DNA of 33,163 nucleotides, taken from the NCBI GenBank assembly GCA_025924815.1, contig JAICHQ010000034.1, positions 1-33,163 on the forward strand, written 5' to 3'. The position numbers and the translations under genes are program-made. Under the pieces are notes generated by a model. That model saw nothing but the letters and a program-made list of their open reading frames with translations, was not told where the DNA came from and did no database searches. Positions 17,093 through 26,229 of the stretch are shown here, one piece after another. Positions within the stretch are counted from its first letter, which is position 1, and each line of letters opens with the position of its first letter. Origin of the DNA: Nocardioides sp. GTDB taxonomy: Bacteria; Actinomycetota; Actinomycetes; Propionibacteriales; Nocardioidaceae.

Positions 17093-17719
17093 ATGAAACT
17101 CCGCAACTCTCGGTTGCTCACCGTGGCCGGTATCGGTATCGCAACGGTGCTCGTCATCGGAGGAACCGCAACGGCTGCCAGCCGGATTACTGCCCACGAC
17201 ATCGCCACGGGCGCAGCGAACAGCCGCGTGATCAAGGACGGGTCGGTCCACCAGAAGGACATGAACCCGAACGTGGTCGGACTGCTCCACAGGCCCGACG
17301 TGCTCGGGTCCTCGGTCGAGAACTTCACCACCAACCCGCAGACGATCACCGCCATCGGTGGCTCGTTCGCCGCCCTGCACACCGACCTTGGATCGTTCAG
17401 CCTGCCTGCTGGCACCTACCTCATCACCGGGGACGGTTTCTTCCACTCGGACACCGCCACCAGCGGGCTGACCCGGCTGCAACTCGCCATCCGGGGTGAC
17501 GACGGTACGACCTTCGGCCAGGACTACGGCACGTGCTTCACAGGCCTCGCCTCCGCGACCGCCAACCGTGAGGCTTCCTGCACCACCGTGCGCACCATCA
17601 CGCTGAGCGCTACGCAGACGATCAAGGTCCAGGCGTTCGGCTACGCGGACGACACCGGCTCGGCAGACTCCGGCAAGTTCGTGGTCACCCCGAACGTGTC
17701 GGTCATCAAGGTAGGCTGA
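17093..17719 (+). CDS. secreted protein, beta-rich, unknown function
   Basis: The 208-residue protein has a clear signal peptide (MKLRNSR, then a hydrophobic core, likely cut at ATA-A near residue 28). A short repeat-like segment follows (ITAHDIATGAANSRVIKDGS). The main domain alternates hydrophobic and polar residues as in a beta-sandwich (FSLPAGTYLITGDGFF), with two cysteines (about 143 and 162). The layout mirrors the gene at 354. AAAGAGAA lies about 8 bases before the ATG. It has an unusually structured leader and ends at a strong terminator, so it is a single-gene unit. No function is known. Confidence 0.78.
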   Translation: MKLRNSRLLTVAGIGIATVLVIGGTATAASRITAHDIATGAANSRVIKDGSVHQKDMNPNVVGLLHRPDVLGSSVENFTTNPQTITAIGGSFAALHTDLGSFSLPAGTYLITGDGFFHSDTATSGLTRLQLAIRGDDGTTFGQDYGTCFTGLASATANREASCTTVRTITLSATQTIKVQAFGYADDTGSADSGKFVVTPNVSVIKVG

Positions 17720-17737
17720 CTCTGTAGAACAGGATGT

Positions 17738-17770
17738 GGAGGCCCAGCCGCCTTCGACGGCTGGGCCTCC
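17738..17770 (+). terminator. strong hairpin terminator
   Basis: GGAGGCCCAGCCG (17738-17750) and CGGCTGGGCCTCC (17758-17770) form a perfect 13-bp stem with a seven-base loop, 19 bases after the stop codon at 17719. No T tract follows. Confidence 0.85.
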
Positions 17771-17887
17771 GCCATCCTCAGCCCTTGATCTTGGTCATCA
17801 GAGTGAGGGACACGCCCTGGGCCTGGTGGTACCTGCGCACCGGGACCGGGACCGGGGCCTGGGTGGTCAGGTCGGTGCGAGCGGCCT

Positions 17888-18748
17888 GTGGCCGAGAAGC
17901 TCATGACCATGGTCAGCATTGCCACGACTGCAGCGATGTTGCCGACGCTCGCGCCGGTGGGCTCACGCCGCCCCGGCGATCACGATGATGGTCCGCCAGA
18001 ACGATCTCATCTCGGCCCTGTCCGAGAGGGGCTCGTCCGGTCACGACGAGTTCCTCAAGGAAGGCGTGCATGTCTACACCGACGACGCCACCTCGAACGC
18101 GAAGGCGGCCGAGTACTTCCCGGTCGCGCCTCAGGGCCTGCCGGCCAGCGCCGGCTTGACCTGAACGGCACGACACCGGCCCCGGGTTCTCAGCTCGTCT
18201 TCGACGCCGACCAGACGTCGGGGAACAGCAACGACTACAACATCCTCGTCGGTGAGGCTGCCTACGGCCACGACTTCTGGCTGACCAACGGCTCCAGCGC
18301 ACAGGCGAAGCTGGCCGCGCCGTCCTGCGACGGGACCGCTGTGGTCGCGACCGAGTCCAGCGACCAGCTGATCACCGAGAGCCACTGCACCGGCGGCAGC
18401 GGATCGGCTTGGCACGGAACCCTCGTTCAGTGGCAGGCCGGGCTGCCGGGCGCCCAGATGCAGGCCGCAGGCTTCTCGCTAGGCTCGGGCGTCCTGGGTG
18501 ACGGCGTCATCCGCGACATCGCGATCGACAACACCGACTACGTGTTCGCCAGCGAGCCGGCGATCACCGTCCCGGTCACCGGCAGCGTGTCGGCCAACGA
18601 GGTCGTCCGTCGCCACGCCACCATCCTGAACCTGACCTTTGAGACCGACCCGCTCGGCGTGAATGAGGCCCAGGGCAAGAAGCTGACCTTCAAGGTCACC
18701 GACAACGGCACGGTCGACCGCACCTTCGAGACCAACATGGGCCGCTGA
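17888..18748 (+). pseudogene. secreted protein gene with two compensating frameshifts
   Basis: One frame is open from a GTG at 17888 to 18748 (286 residues). It starts like a signal peptide (KLMTMVSIATTAAMLPTLAP) and ends in a plausible domain (about 18165-18748: LVFDADQTSGNSNDYNILVG, then FSLGSGVLGDGVIRDIAI). The stretch between, about 17960-18158, is Arg-rich nonsense in that frame. In the +1 frame it reads sensibly: AHAAPAITMMVRQNDLISAL, then FLKEGVHVYTDDATSNAKAA. An extra G in GGTGGGCTC near 17958-17960 and a missing G in GGCTTGACC near 18156-18160 would explain both switches and restore a signal cut at AHA-A. Present translation would scramble about 66 residues. Sequencing error is possible, though two would be needed. 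The family is a secreted actinobacterial protein of unknown role. It ends three bases before the convergent dehydrogenase gene. Confidence 0.65.
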
Positions 18749-18751
18749 CCC

Positions 18752-19969
18752 TCAGCGTCCAGCACTATCCGCGTTGGGTCCCCGAGGAGCTCCCCGGGGA
18801 CCGGATGTGTGTCCAGGACCTGGCTGTCGCGCGGCGATGTCGCGGCCGATGATCTCCTTCATCACCTCGGTGGTGCCGCCGTAGATGGTCTGCACGCGGG
18901 AGTCGAGGAAGGCCCGGGCGATCGCGTACTCCGTCATGTACCCGTAGCCGCCGAACAGCTGCAGACAGCGGCTCGTGAGCCGCACCTGGAGCTCGGTGGC
19001 GAACCACTTGGCCTTCGCTGCGTCGACGGCCGACAGGGCGCGTGCGTTCAGGCGTAGTGCGCACTGCTCGACGTACGCCGACGCCACGTCCACCTCGGTC
19101 TCCAGCTCGGCCAGCACGAACCGGGTGTTCTGCAGGTCTCCCACCCGCACTCCGAAGGCGGTCCGTGAGAAGACGTGCTCGGTGGTCCAGGCCAGTGCGG
19201 CTCGGGCCGCCGCGACAGCGGCCACCGCGATCGAGAGCCGCTCGCGGGGCAGTCGCTCGACGAGGTGGACGAACCCGCGGCCCTCCTCGCCCAGCACGTG
19301 CTCGCGCGGCACCCGCACGCCGTCGAAGAACAGCTCGGCAGTGTCCTGGGCATGGAGACCCACCTTGTCCAGGACGCGGCCGCGGGTGAAGCCGGGCTGG
19401 TCGCGTTCGACCACGAGCAGCGTCAGCCCGGATGAGGCCTGCCCCGGGTCGGTGCGCGCCACCACGACCACCACGTCGGCGGTGCCTCCGGAGGAGATGA
19501 ACGTCTTCTGTCCCGAGAGGACCCAGTCGTCGCCCTCAAGCCTGGCCGAGGCCCGGATGCCCTGGAGGTCGCTGCCCGCGCCCGGCTCGCTCATCGCGAT
19601 CGCGCCGATCAGCCGGCCGCAGGCCAGACCCGAGAGCCAGCGCTCGTGCTGGGCGGCGTTCCCGAGGTCGAGGAAGTAGGGGGTGACCACGTCGTCCTGC
19701 AGGCTCAGCCCCAACCCGAACGAGGTCGCGGCGATCCGGGCGACCTCCTCGGCCACGACCATGCGGTAGCGGTAGTCCTCCACCCCACCGCCACCGAGAC
19801 GTTCCGGGACGGCCAGACCGAGCAGTCCACGACGGGCGGCCGCCTCCCAGACCGGACGCGGCACCACACGCTCCTGCTCCCACGTCGCGTGGTGGGGGTC
19901 CACGTCGCGGCGCAGGAACTCGCGAACGGTGAGCCGGTAGGCCTCGTGGTCCTCGTCGTAGAAGGTCAT
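18752..19969 (-). CDS. acyl-CoA dehydrogenase
   Basis: The 405-residue protein shows the family signature AMSEPGAGSDLQGI, the FAD-site segment QKTFISSGGTADV, and the C-terminal RCLQLFGGYGYMTEYAIARA and IYGGTTEVMKEIIGRDI with the Glu that serves as catalytic base in most members. It should be an FAD enzyme of the cytoplasm making a 2,3-double bond in an acyl-CoA. It is the last gene of the leftward ABC-transporter operon, 28 bases after the second ATPase gene, so transport and the first beta-oxidation step are made together. The start at 19969 (MTFYDEDHEAYR) matches the family. With the rightward operon's hydratase, dehydrogenase and thiolase, it completes a beta-oxidation set. Confidence 0.93.
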   Translation of the reverse strand: MTFYDEDHEAYRLTVREFLRRDVDPHHATWEQERVVPRPVWEAAARRGLLGLAVPERLGGGGVEDYRYRMVVAEEVARIAATSFGLGLSLQDDVVTPYFLDLGNAAQHERWLSGLACGRLIGAIAMSEPGAGSDLQGIRASARLEGDDWVLSGQKTFISSGGTADVVVVVARTDPGQASSGLTLLVVERDQPGFTRGRVLDKVGLHAQDTAELFFDGVRVPREHVLGEEGRGFVHLVERLPRERLSIAVAAVAAARAALAWTTEHVFSRTAFGVRVGDLQNTRFVLAELETEVDVASAYVEQCALRLNARALSAVDAAKAKWFATELQVRLTSRCLQLFGGYGYMTEYAIARAFLDSRVQTIYGGTTEVMKEIIGRDIAARQPGPGHTSGPRGAPRGPNADSAGR

Positions 19970-19997
19970 GGCTCGCTCTCGGGAGGGCACCGCCGGG

Positions 19998-20993
19998 TCA
20001 GGACCCATGTGGCCAGAGATGGCAGGACACGGTCTGCCCGTCGATCTCGACAGGCACCGGTTGCTCGGTCCGGCACCGTGCGACGGCCACGGGGCAGCGG
20101 GGATGGAAGGGACATCCGGTCGGCACGTCGAGCGGGCTCGGCGGCTCCCCGGACAGGCGGGCGCTTCCCGGTGGGCGGACGACGTCGATCCGGGGTACGG
20201 CGTCCAGCAGGGCGCGCGTGTAGGGATGCCTTGGGCTCTCGAACAGCATCTCGGTCGGACCCTGTTCGACGATCGTGCCGAGGTACATCACCGCGACGCT
20301 GTCGCAGACCGCCCGGACCACACCGAGGTCGTGGGAGATGAAGACCAGCGACAGCCCGAGCTCGGCCCGCAGGGTGTGCAACAGGTCCACCACGACGGCC
20401 TGGGTCGAGACGTCGAGGGCACTGACCGCCTCGTCGGCCATCAGGACCTCGGGCTCGAGGGCCAGGGCCCGGGCGATGCCGATGCGTTGGCGTTGCCCGC
20501 CCGAGAAGGCGTGTGGCCGGTCGCCGAGCGCCGAGGCGGGGAGTCCCACGAGCTCGAGCAGCTCGGCGGCGCGGCGGTCCACGGCGGCCCCCGTCCGGAG
20601 CCCGTGCACGGTGAGGAGCTCGCGCAGCATGGAGCCGATCGTGCGGCGCGGGTTCAACGAGGAGGTCGGGTCCTGGAACACCATCTGAACGCGCCGGGCG
20701 GCCGCCCGGTCCCGGCGCCTCGTCAGCTCGACGCCGCCGACCGATACCGACCCGGAGGTGATCGGCCCGATGCCGCAGATGGCCCGGGCCAGCGAGCTCT
20801 TGCCGCATCCGGACTCGCCGACCACGCCGAGGCTCGACCCGGCAGCGACCGAGAGGTCCGCGCCGTTCACCGCGTCGACGTACGACGGCTTCCGGCCCAG
20901 GCCGGCGGGCACCCGGTAGCGAACGTGCAGCCCCCTCACCTCGAGCCCCGTCACCCCGGACCCCTTCACACCGAGCCCCGTCGTCTGGAGCAT
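19998..20993 (-). CDS. peptide/opine-type ABC transporter ATPase (DppF/OppF-like)
   Basis: The 331-residue protein has Walker A GESGCGKSS, Q-loop FQDPTSSLNPR, signature SGGQRQR, Walker B LMADEAVSALD and H-loop ISHD. The C-terminal oligopeptide-ABC domain contains CPFHPRCP and later cysteines, the segment that in related ATPases may hold an iron-sulfur cluster. It powers import together with the other ATPase, at the inner face of the membrane. Its ATG overlaps the previous stop by one base (TGATG), so translation is coupled. The Asp-Glu-Ala (DEA) in Walker B instead of the usual DEP is a mild variation. Confidence 0.93.
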   Translation of the reverse strand: MLQTTGLGVKGSGVTGLEVRGLHVRYRVPAGLGRKPSYVDAVNGADLSVAAGSSLGVVGESGCGKSSLARAICGIGPITSGSVSVGGVELTRRRDRAAARRVQMVFQDPTSSLNPRRTIGSMLRELLTVHGLRTGAAVDRRAAELLELVGLPASALGDRPHAFSGGQRQRIGIARALALEPEVLMADEAVSALDVSTQAVVVDLLHTLRAELGLSLVFISHDLGVVRAVCDSVAVMYLGTIVEQGPTEMLFESPRHPYTRALLDAVPRIDVVRPPGSARLSGEPPSPLDVPTGCPFHPRCPVAVARCRTEQPVPVEIDGQTVSCHLWPHGS

Positions 20994-21805
20994 CAGCCCA
21001 CCTCCGTGGCGCGTCGACCCTCGATCGCCGCGGCCCCGGAACGCAGCGCGACGGTGTAGGGGTGGCGGGGGCGAGCCAGCACCTCCGCGGTCGGGCCCTC
21101 CTCGACGATCCGGCCGTCCTTCATCACCAGGAGACGCTGCGCGATCTGGGCGACCACGCCCAGGTCGTGGGTCACGAACAGCAGAGCCAGGCCCCGATCC
21201 CGACGTAGACCGTCGAGCAGGCCCAGGATCTGGTCCTGGACCGTCACGTCGAGAGCCGTCGTCGGCTCGTCGCACAGCAGCAGCCGGGGGTTCCCGGCCA
21301 GGGCCATGGCGATCATCACGCGCTGACGCAGACCACCGCTGAGCTCGTGCGGGTACGCAGTCGCGCGTCGTCGCGGGTCCGGGATGCCGACCTCACCCAT
21401 CAGCTCGACGGCGACCTCGCGTGCGCGCCGCCGCGAGATGCGAGACGCCCGTGCGGAGAGGACCCCGTCGGCGACGAGGTCGCCGGCCCGCCGGGTCGGG
21501 TTCAGGGCGGTCATCGGCTCCTGGAACACCATGGCGATGCCGTGGCCCCGGATCTCCTCGGGTTCGTACGGCGTGAGCTCGCCGTCGGTGGCGAACCTCA
21601 GCGTGCCGCCGGTGAGCCGGGCCCCGAGGGGGAGCAACCCGATCACCGCCCGCATCGTGAGGCTCTTCCCCGAGCCGGACTCGCCCACGATGCCCACGCA
21701 CTCGCCCGCCTGCACTCCCAGGTCGACCCCGTGGACGACCGGGCGCCGGTGGCGGCCGGAACCGACATCGACCCGGAGGCGGCGCACCTGGAGGAGGTCG
21801 GTCAT
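20993..21805 (-). CDS. peptide/opine-type ABC transporter ATPase (DppD/OppD-like)
   Basis: The 270-residue protein has Walker A GESGSGKS, Q-loop FQEPMTALNPTRR, signature LSGGLRQR, Walker B LLLCDEPTTALD and H-loop VTHD, all intact. It is shorter than usual OppD (about 320-330) because it ends soon after the HPYTVALRSG segment and lacks the Cys-containing C-terminal tail. Its ATG overlaps the permease stop (ATGA), placing it firmly in the operon. It pairs with the other ATPase to drive uptake. Confidence 0.93.
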   Translation of the reverse strand: MTDLLQVRRLRVDVGSGRHRRPVVHGVDLGVQAGECVGIVGESGSGKSLTMRAVIGLLPLGARLTGGTLRFATDGELTPYEPEEIRGHGIAMVFQEPMTALNPTRRAGDLVADGVLSARASRISRRRAREVAVELMGEVGIPDPRRRATAYPHELSGGLRQRVMIAMALAGNPRLLLCDEPTTALDVTVQDQILGLLDGLRRDRGLALLFVTHDLGVVAQIAQRLLVMKDGRIVEEGPTAEVLARPRHPYTVALRSGAAAIEGRRATEVG

Positions 21806-22704
21806 GACTGCTTCAGGAGGTCGTCGAGGCCGTCGCCGACCAGCGCGAGTCCGACGCCGAGCACGCTGACGGACAGGCCGGGGGTGACCACGAGCCACCA
21901 CTGGTCGGCGAAGTAGGGACGGTTCTCCGCGATCATCGCCCCCCACTCGGGAACGGGTGCGGGGATGCCGAGACCGAGGAAGGACAACGTGGCCATCGCG
22001 AGGATGGCCAGCCCGACGTCGAGGACGACGTACACGATCGTCTGGTTGACCGCGTTGGGAAGCACGTGACGGAGCAGGACCCGGGGGCGAGACAGGCCTG
22101 CGGCACGGGCGGCCTGCACGTAGTCGAGCTCGCGCACTCGGAGCACCTCGCCCCGGATGAGGCGCGCGTAGACGATCCAGCCGACGGCGGCGAAGACGAT
22201 CACTACCGGCAGCTCGCCGGGTCCGAGGAACAAGAACGCCTGGGGGATGCCCAGGGCGCCGAGCAGGGCGAGGAAGAAGACCAGCACGGGGAACGACTGC
22301 ACCAGGTCGATGAGCCGGGTGACCAGGGTGTCCGCGACGCCGCCGTAGAAGCCGGCTGTGGCGCCCACCAAGGTGCCGACGAGCATGGGGACGACGGCGC
22401 ACAGGACGCCCACCCGGAGGTCGACGCGGGTCGCGTACACAAGGCGGGAGAAGACGTCACGGCCGAGCGCGTCGGTGCCGAGCAGGTGCGCCCCGCCGGG
22501 ATCGGCGAGCCGGTGCAGGAGGTCCTGCTTCAAGGGGTCGTGGGGCGCGATCGCCCCGGCGAACACCGCGACCAGGACGAACGCGGCGACGAGGCTCCCG
22601 CCGACGACGAGCTTGGCGCGCCCGCGCCCACTGGCGGCGGATCGCCGCTCGTTGACGGAGTTGTCGAGGGGGTCGATGAGGGGGTCGACCAGGGCCGCCG
22701 TCAC
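21802..22704 (-). CDS. peptide/opine-type ABC transporter permease (DppC/OppC-like)
   Basis: The 300-residue protein has an N-terminal helix after a short cytoplasmic tail, the family's LLGTDALGRDVFSRL motif, and the EAA-type coupling loop (QAARAAGLSRPRVLLRHVLPN) that contacts the ATPase. About six membrane helices are visible. The GTG start at 22704 overlaps the previous stop (GTGA) and gives the usual DppC length; frames extending further upstream only read through the neighbouring permease gene. It forms the membrane channel with the permease at 22701. Confidence 0.92.
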   Translation of the reverse strand: MTAALVDPLIDPLDNSVNERRSAASGRGRAKLVVGGSLVAAFVLVAVFAGAIAPHDPLKQDLLHRLADPGGAHLLGTDALGRDVFSRLVYATRVDLRVGVLCAVVPMLVGTLVGATAGFYGGVADTLVTRLIDLVQSFPVLVFFLALLGALGIPQAFLFLGPGELPVVIVFAAVGWIVYARLIRGEVLRVRELDYVQAARAAGLSRPRVLLRHVLPNAVNQTIVYVVLDVGLAILAMATLSFLGLGIPAPVPEWGAMIAENRPYFADQWWLVVTPGLSVSVLGVGLALVGDGLDDLLKQS

Positions 22705-23654
22705 GAGGCACGCACCCGGGGGTCGATCACGACCAGGAGCAGGTCCGCCACCAGGTTGACCACCACCACCGCCAGCGCGAAGACCAGGGTGATGCCCTGG
22801 GTCACCAGGAGGTCCTTGCCCACGGCTGCGGTCACCAGCTCCGAGCCGAGTCCGTTGATGTCGAAGGTGACCTCGAGGACCACCACCCCGAACAGCAGGA
22901 AGCCGATCTGGACGGCGAGCAGACTGACTGCAGGGGAGAGCGAGTTGCGGACGACGTACCAGCGGAACAGCGACCACCCCCGGACCCCGGCCGCCCGTGC
23001 CGCGGCCACGTAGTCGGACTCGAGGACGTCGATCATCGCCGTCCGCAGGCTGCGAGCCACCACCGGCGCCAGGCCGAGGCTCAACGAGATCGCCGGCAGG
23101 ACCACGGAGCGGAGGTGTCCGGTGACGCCGTCACCGAACCCCGAGACCGGGAACCAGCCGGTGGGCAGGGCGACGAAACGCACCAGCACCAGCCCGACCC
23201 AGAAGGTGGGCAGATAGAGGGCGAAGATGCTCGACGTCCGCAGCAGGTGGTCCAGCCAGCTGTCGCGGTGCGCGGCGGCGGCCCAGGCCAGCGGCACGGC
23301 CACCAGGGAGGTCAGCAGCGCCGAGGCGACCACCATCCAGACCGTCGGCGCGAGATGCGTGGCGATCACCGAGGTGACCGCGTTCCCGGTCCGGGCGGAG
23401 TCTCCCAGGTCACCGTGGACGAGACGCTCCAGGAAGCGCCAGTACTGCGTGGGCACTCCGCGGTCGTAGCCCAGCTGGTGGCTGAGCCTGGAGACCTGCT
23501 CGCTGGTCGCCTTGGGTCCGAGGATCGTCCGCGCCGGGTTGCCCGGGGTCACCTTGGTGATCAGGAAGACCAGGAACGTGACGGCCAGCAGCAGGGGCAC
23601 GCTCTGGAGCAGGCGGTGCCACACGAAGGTGTACCGGCTGCCGGTCGCGGGCAT
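22701..23654 (-). CDS. peptide/opine-type ABC transporter permease (DppB/OppB-like)
   Basis: The 317-residue protein starts with the usual N-terminal helix (LLQSVPLLLAVTFLVFLI) and the DppB hallmark VTPGNPA. It has about six membrane helices and the EAA-type loop AARAAGVRGWSLFRWYVVRN. AGGAAGGA lies about eight bases before the ATG at 23654. It follows the binding-protein gene by 61 bases and overlaps the next permease by four. Confidence 0.93.
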   Translation of the reverse strand: MPATGSRYTFVWHRLLQSVPLLLAVTFLVFLITKVTPGNPARTILGPKATSEQVSRLSHQLGYDRGVPTQYWRFLERLVHGDLGDSARTGNAVTSVIATHLAPTVWMVVASALLTSLVAVPLAWAAAAHRDSWLDHLLRTSSIFALYLPTFWVGLVLVRFVALPTGWFPVSGFGDGVTGHLRSVVLPAISLSLGLAPVVARSLRTAMIDVLESDYVAAARAAGVRGWSLFRWYVVRNSLSPAVSLLAVQIGFLLFGVVVLEVTFDINGLGSELVTAAVGKDLLVTQGITLVFALAVVVVNLVADLLLVVIDPRVRAS

Positions 23655-23715
23655 CGTGGTGGTCCTTCCTGTTCGCTTCGACCCGGCCCCGCCCGCCCCC
23701 GCCGGTCACCGACTT

Positions 23716-25278
23716 CTAGTGGCCGACCCAGAGTGCGGAAGCGTCGTACAGGCCGGAGGGGAGCAGGGTCAAGCCGTGGGTGTCGGGGCCGAGCACGGAC
23801 GAGACGTTCGGCGACACGAGCGGCACGACCTTGGCCGCAGCGTAGTTCTGCTGCTCGAAGCCCGCGACCGCCTTGGTCTGGCCGGCCGCGCTCTGGGCCG
23901 CCGAGACCTGCCCCAGGGCGGTCAGGGCCGGGGTCGGAGAGGCGCCGGTGAACAGGTAGCTGGTCGCCGCCACGAACGACAGGGGGTCGACCGCGGTCGG
24001 GGCCTGCGCGGAGTAGTTGCCGATCATCATCGAGAAGTCACCGGAGGAGATCCGGGTGAGCAGGGTCGCGGAGTCGACCTGCTTGATCGAGACGTCGATC
24101 CCGACAGCGGCCAGCATCGGCTGGATCGCCTGGGCGGCGAGCAGGTCGACGCCTCGCGACGAGTCGACCAGCAGCTCGAGCGTGTCCCGGTCGCCCTTGG
24201 CCTGCGCCAGCTGCGCTTTCGCGGCGGCGGGGTCGTAGGTCTCCCAGGCGCAGGTCGGGCAACCGTCACTGCCCGGCACGCGAGGGGGCAGCACGCCCTT
24301 GGCGACGCTCGCCTTCCCGCCGTACACGGAGGAGACGAGGGCGCTCCGATCGATGGCCAAGGACACCGCCTTGCGGAAGTGCGGGTCGGCGGTCGCCGCC
24401 GAGGGGGTGCTCTCGGCGAACGAGATCAGGCTCATGGAGCTCGACGGGACGCTCACCACGGTGTCGGCGCCGGCGACGGTGGACAAGAAGTCGATCGGCA
24501 CGCGGTCGGCGAGTCCCGCCTCACCGCTCTGCACCTGGAGCAGGCGCTGGCTGTTGTCGTCGACGACCTTGTAGACCAGCGAGTCCAAGTAGGGCTGGCC
24601 CTTGGCCCAGTAGTGCTCGTTGCGGACCAGCGAGATCTGGTCGTCGGTGGCGGACTTGATCGCGAAGGGGCCCGCACCGATCGGCGACTTGAAGAACGCA
24701 GCGGCGCTGCGGCCGCCGAAGTCGGCGGGGAAGACAGCGGAGTTGCTCCAGGTGAGCATCCCGAGCAGGGCTGACGAGGGCGCGGTGAGGGTGATCACGA
24801 CCTTGTCGCCGCCCTTGGCGGTGGCGCCCTTGATGAACGCCGAGTAGAGCGCGCCGTACTGCGGGCCCGACATCCACTGCTTCACCGAGAACACCACGTC
24901 GGCGGCGGTGACCGGTGCGCCGTCGCTGAACGCCGCGCCCGGCTGCAGCCGCAGGGTCAGCGCGGTCCGCGAGGCGTCGTACGTCCACGAGGCGGCGAGC
25001 CCGGGCGCGATCTTCTGACCGTCGGCACTGACCTCGAGCAGCGGCGCCTCTACCTCGCGGATCAGCTGGTACGTCGACACCTGGACCGCCGAGTCGGGCT
25101 TCCAGCCGTCGATCGCGTCCGGAACGGCGACCGTCAAGCTGCCCCCTCGGACGGGGGAGCCGTCGCGGGCCGCCGTGCTTGCCGGGCTCGAGGACCCGCC
25201 GGAGCCGCAGGCGGCGACCAGGCACAGGCTCCCGACCGCCAGGGCGGTGCTGAAGGATCTCCGGAGGCTGGTGCGCAC
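23716..25278 (-). CDS. solute-binding lipoprotein of the ABC transporter (SBP_bac_5 type)
   Basis: The 520-residue protein has a lipoprotein signal (Arg-rich start, hydrophobic core, lipobox LVAAC) and a Ser-rich linker, then a family-5 binding fold. Recognisable segments are LTVAVPDAIDGWKPDSAVQV, AASWTYDASRTALTLRLQPG, FSDGAPVTAADVVFSVKQ and HFRKAVSLAIDRSALV. It captures the substrate outside the membrane and delivers it to the permeases. Family 5 covers peptides, nickel, opines and sugars, so the ligand is not fixed by sequence. The CPTCAWETYDP segment has two nearby cysteines, which could form a disulfide. It starts at GTG 25278 and is first in the leftward operon, behind the palindrome at 25354. 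Confidence 0.92.
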   Translation of the reverse strand: MRTSLRRSFSTALAVGSLCLVAACGSGGSSSPASTAARDGSPVRGGSLTVAVPDAIDGWKPDSAVQVSTYQLIREVEAPLLEVSADGQKIAPGLAASWTYDASRTALTLRLQPGAAFSDGAPVTAADVVFSVKQWMSGPQYGALYSAFIKGATAKGGDKVVITLTAPSSALLGMLTWSNSAVFPADFGGRSAAAFFKSPIGAGPFAIKSATDDQISLVRNEHYWAKGQPYLDSLVYKVVDDNSQRLLQVQSGEAGLADRVPIDFLSTVAGADTVVSVPSSSMSLISFAESTPSAATADPHFRKAVSLAIDRSALVSSVYGGKASVAKGVLPPRVPGSDGCPTCAWETYDPAAAKAQLAQAKGDRDTLELLVDSSRGVDLLAAQAIQPMLAAVGIDVSIKQVDSATLLTRISSGDFSMMIGNYSAQAPTAVDPLSFVAATSYLFTGASPTPALTALGQVSAAQSAAGQTKAVAGFEQQNYAAAKVVPLVSPNVSSVLGPDTHGLTLLPSGLYDASALWVGH

Positions 25279-25353
25279 TGTGATACCCCGATCGTCTCGT
25301 GTGGGACAGTTGTCGTAGTCACCCGAGGTTGAGCGTGAGAGTGTTGCTTTATC

Positions 25354-25368
25354 CGTAGAATGTCTACG
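25354..25368. promoter_or_regulatory. palindromic operator between the transporter operon and tetR
   Basis: CGTAGAATGTCTACG has perfect six-base arms around three bases. It matches the site at 27501-27515 at 12 of 15 positions. TACGCT (25365-25370), a possible -10 for the regulator gene, overlaps its right arm. Its place between divergent genes, one a TetR regulator, is typical of an autoregulated operator. Confidence 0.75.
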
Positions 25369-25404
25369 CTAACGGCACAGGTGTCAAGAGGAAAGGACAG
25401 ATCG

Positions 25405-26229
25405 TTGCCGGATTCGCGACCACGGCGCACCCGTCGCAGCGCCGACGCCACCCGCCGGCTGATGCTCCGCGCCGGCAGCAAGCTGGCGGTCGACCGGCTG
25501 CGCGACGCGGACGAGGACGCCGCCGCCCGGGCGCTGTCCCACATCCGGCTCACCGACGTGGCCAGGGTCGCCACCGAGATCGAGCTGAGTGAGGGCCAGG
25601 ACCGGGGCGCGGTCACCACGGGCGCGATCTACCAGTTCTGGCCGACGCAGGCCGCCTTCCAAGCCGACCTGATGGTGCATCTGCTCACCGAGGAGCCGTT
25701 GCCGGCCGAGGACCGGCTGGCGGCCCGGACGTTGGAGCTGATCGCGGCCGGGGGTCCGGTCGAGGAGATGCTGGCCGAGCTGGCGATCATGGCCTACCGG
25801 ATCGCCCGCACGACCGAGATCTACGACCTGTCCCTGCTGTTCGTCCCGTACAGCAGGCTGCCCCGGGTGGGGGAGGCCCTGCAGACGTCGTATCGCGACC
25901 AGGCCACGGCCGCGCGCCCGATCTACCACGCCCTGTTGATGGCCGGATCCCTCAAGCTGCGCGAGCCGTGGCGCCTGGAGGACATGATGAGTGCGATCTC
26001 GGCCCTGCACGACGGCTACCGCATCCAGGAGCACAGCGGAGCCGTGGACGGCGGGACGCCCCATGGTGAGCAGGTGCTGGCCGAGGCGACCGTGGCGATC
26101 CTGCGCGCCTTCACCGAGCCTGTGAGAGCGCCCGATCCCGAGGCGCGCCCGGACACCGAGGTAGGCCCGAGTCCGGAGGTCGGCCGGACCACCGGCCGGC
26201 GGCTCGGCGTCGTTCAGCCGCGGAAGTAG
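25405..26229 (+). CDS. TetR-family transcriptional regulator
   Basis: From the TTG at 25405 the product has 274 residues. The N-terminal DNA-binding part is recognisable (TRRLMLRAGSKLAVDRL, then HIRLTDVARVA and GAIYQFWPTQAAFQADLMVH, the last being the usual recognition helix and Y-X-(F/H)-F/W segment). An inserted stretch (DADEDAAARALS, EIELSEGQDRGA) makes this domain longer than normal. The C-terminal helices should bind an effector. TTG 25405 is preferred because AGAGGAAAGGA lies just upstream. In-frame starts at 25360 and 25381 lie in or beside the operator and lack a ribosome site. The probable targets are both flanking promoter regions (25354 and 27501). The last 16 bases overlap the convergent hydrolase gene. 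Confidence 0.85.
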   Translation: MPDSRPRRTRRSADATRRLMLRAGSKLAVDRLRDADEDAAARALSHIRLTDVARVATEIELSEGQDRGAVTTGAIYQFWPTQAAFQADLMVHLLTEEPLPAEDRLAARTLELIAAGGPVEEMLAELAIMAYRIARTTEIYDLSLLFVPYSRLPRVGEALQTSYRDQATAARPIYHALLMAGSLKLREPWRLEDMMSAISALHDGYRIQEHSGAVDGGTPHGEQVLAEATVAILRAFTEPVRAPDPEARPDTEVGPSPEVGRTTGRRLGVVQPRK

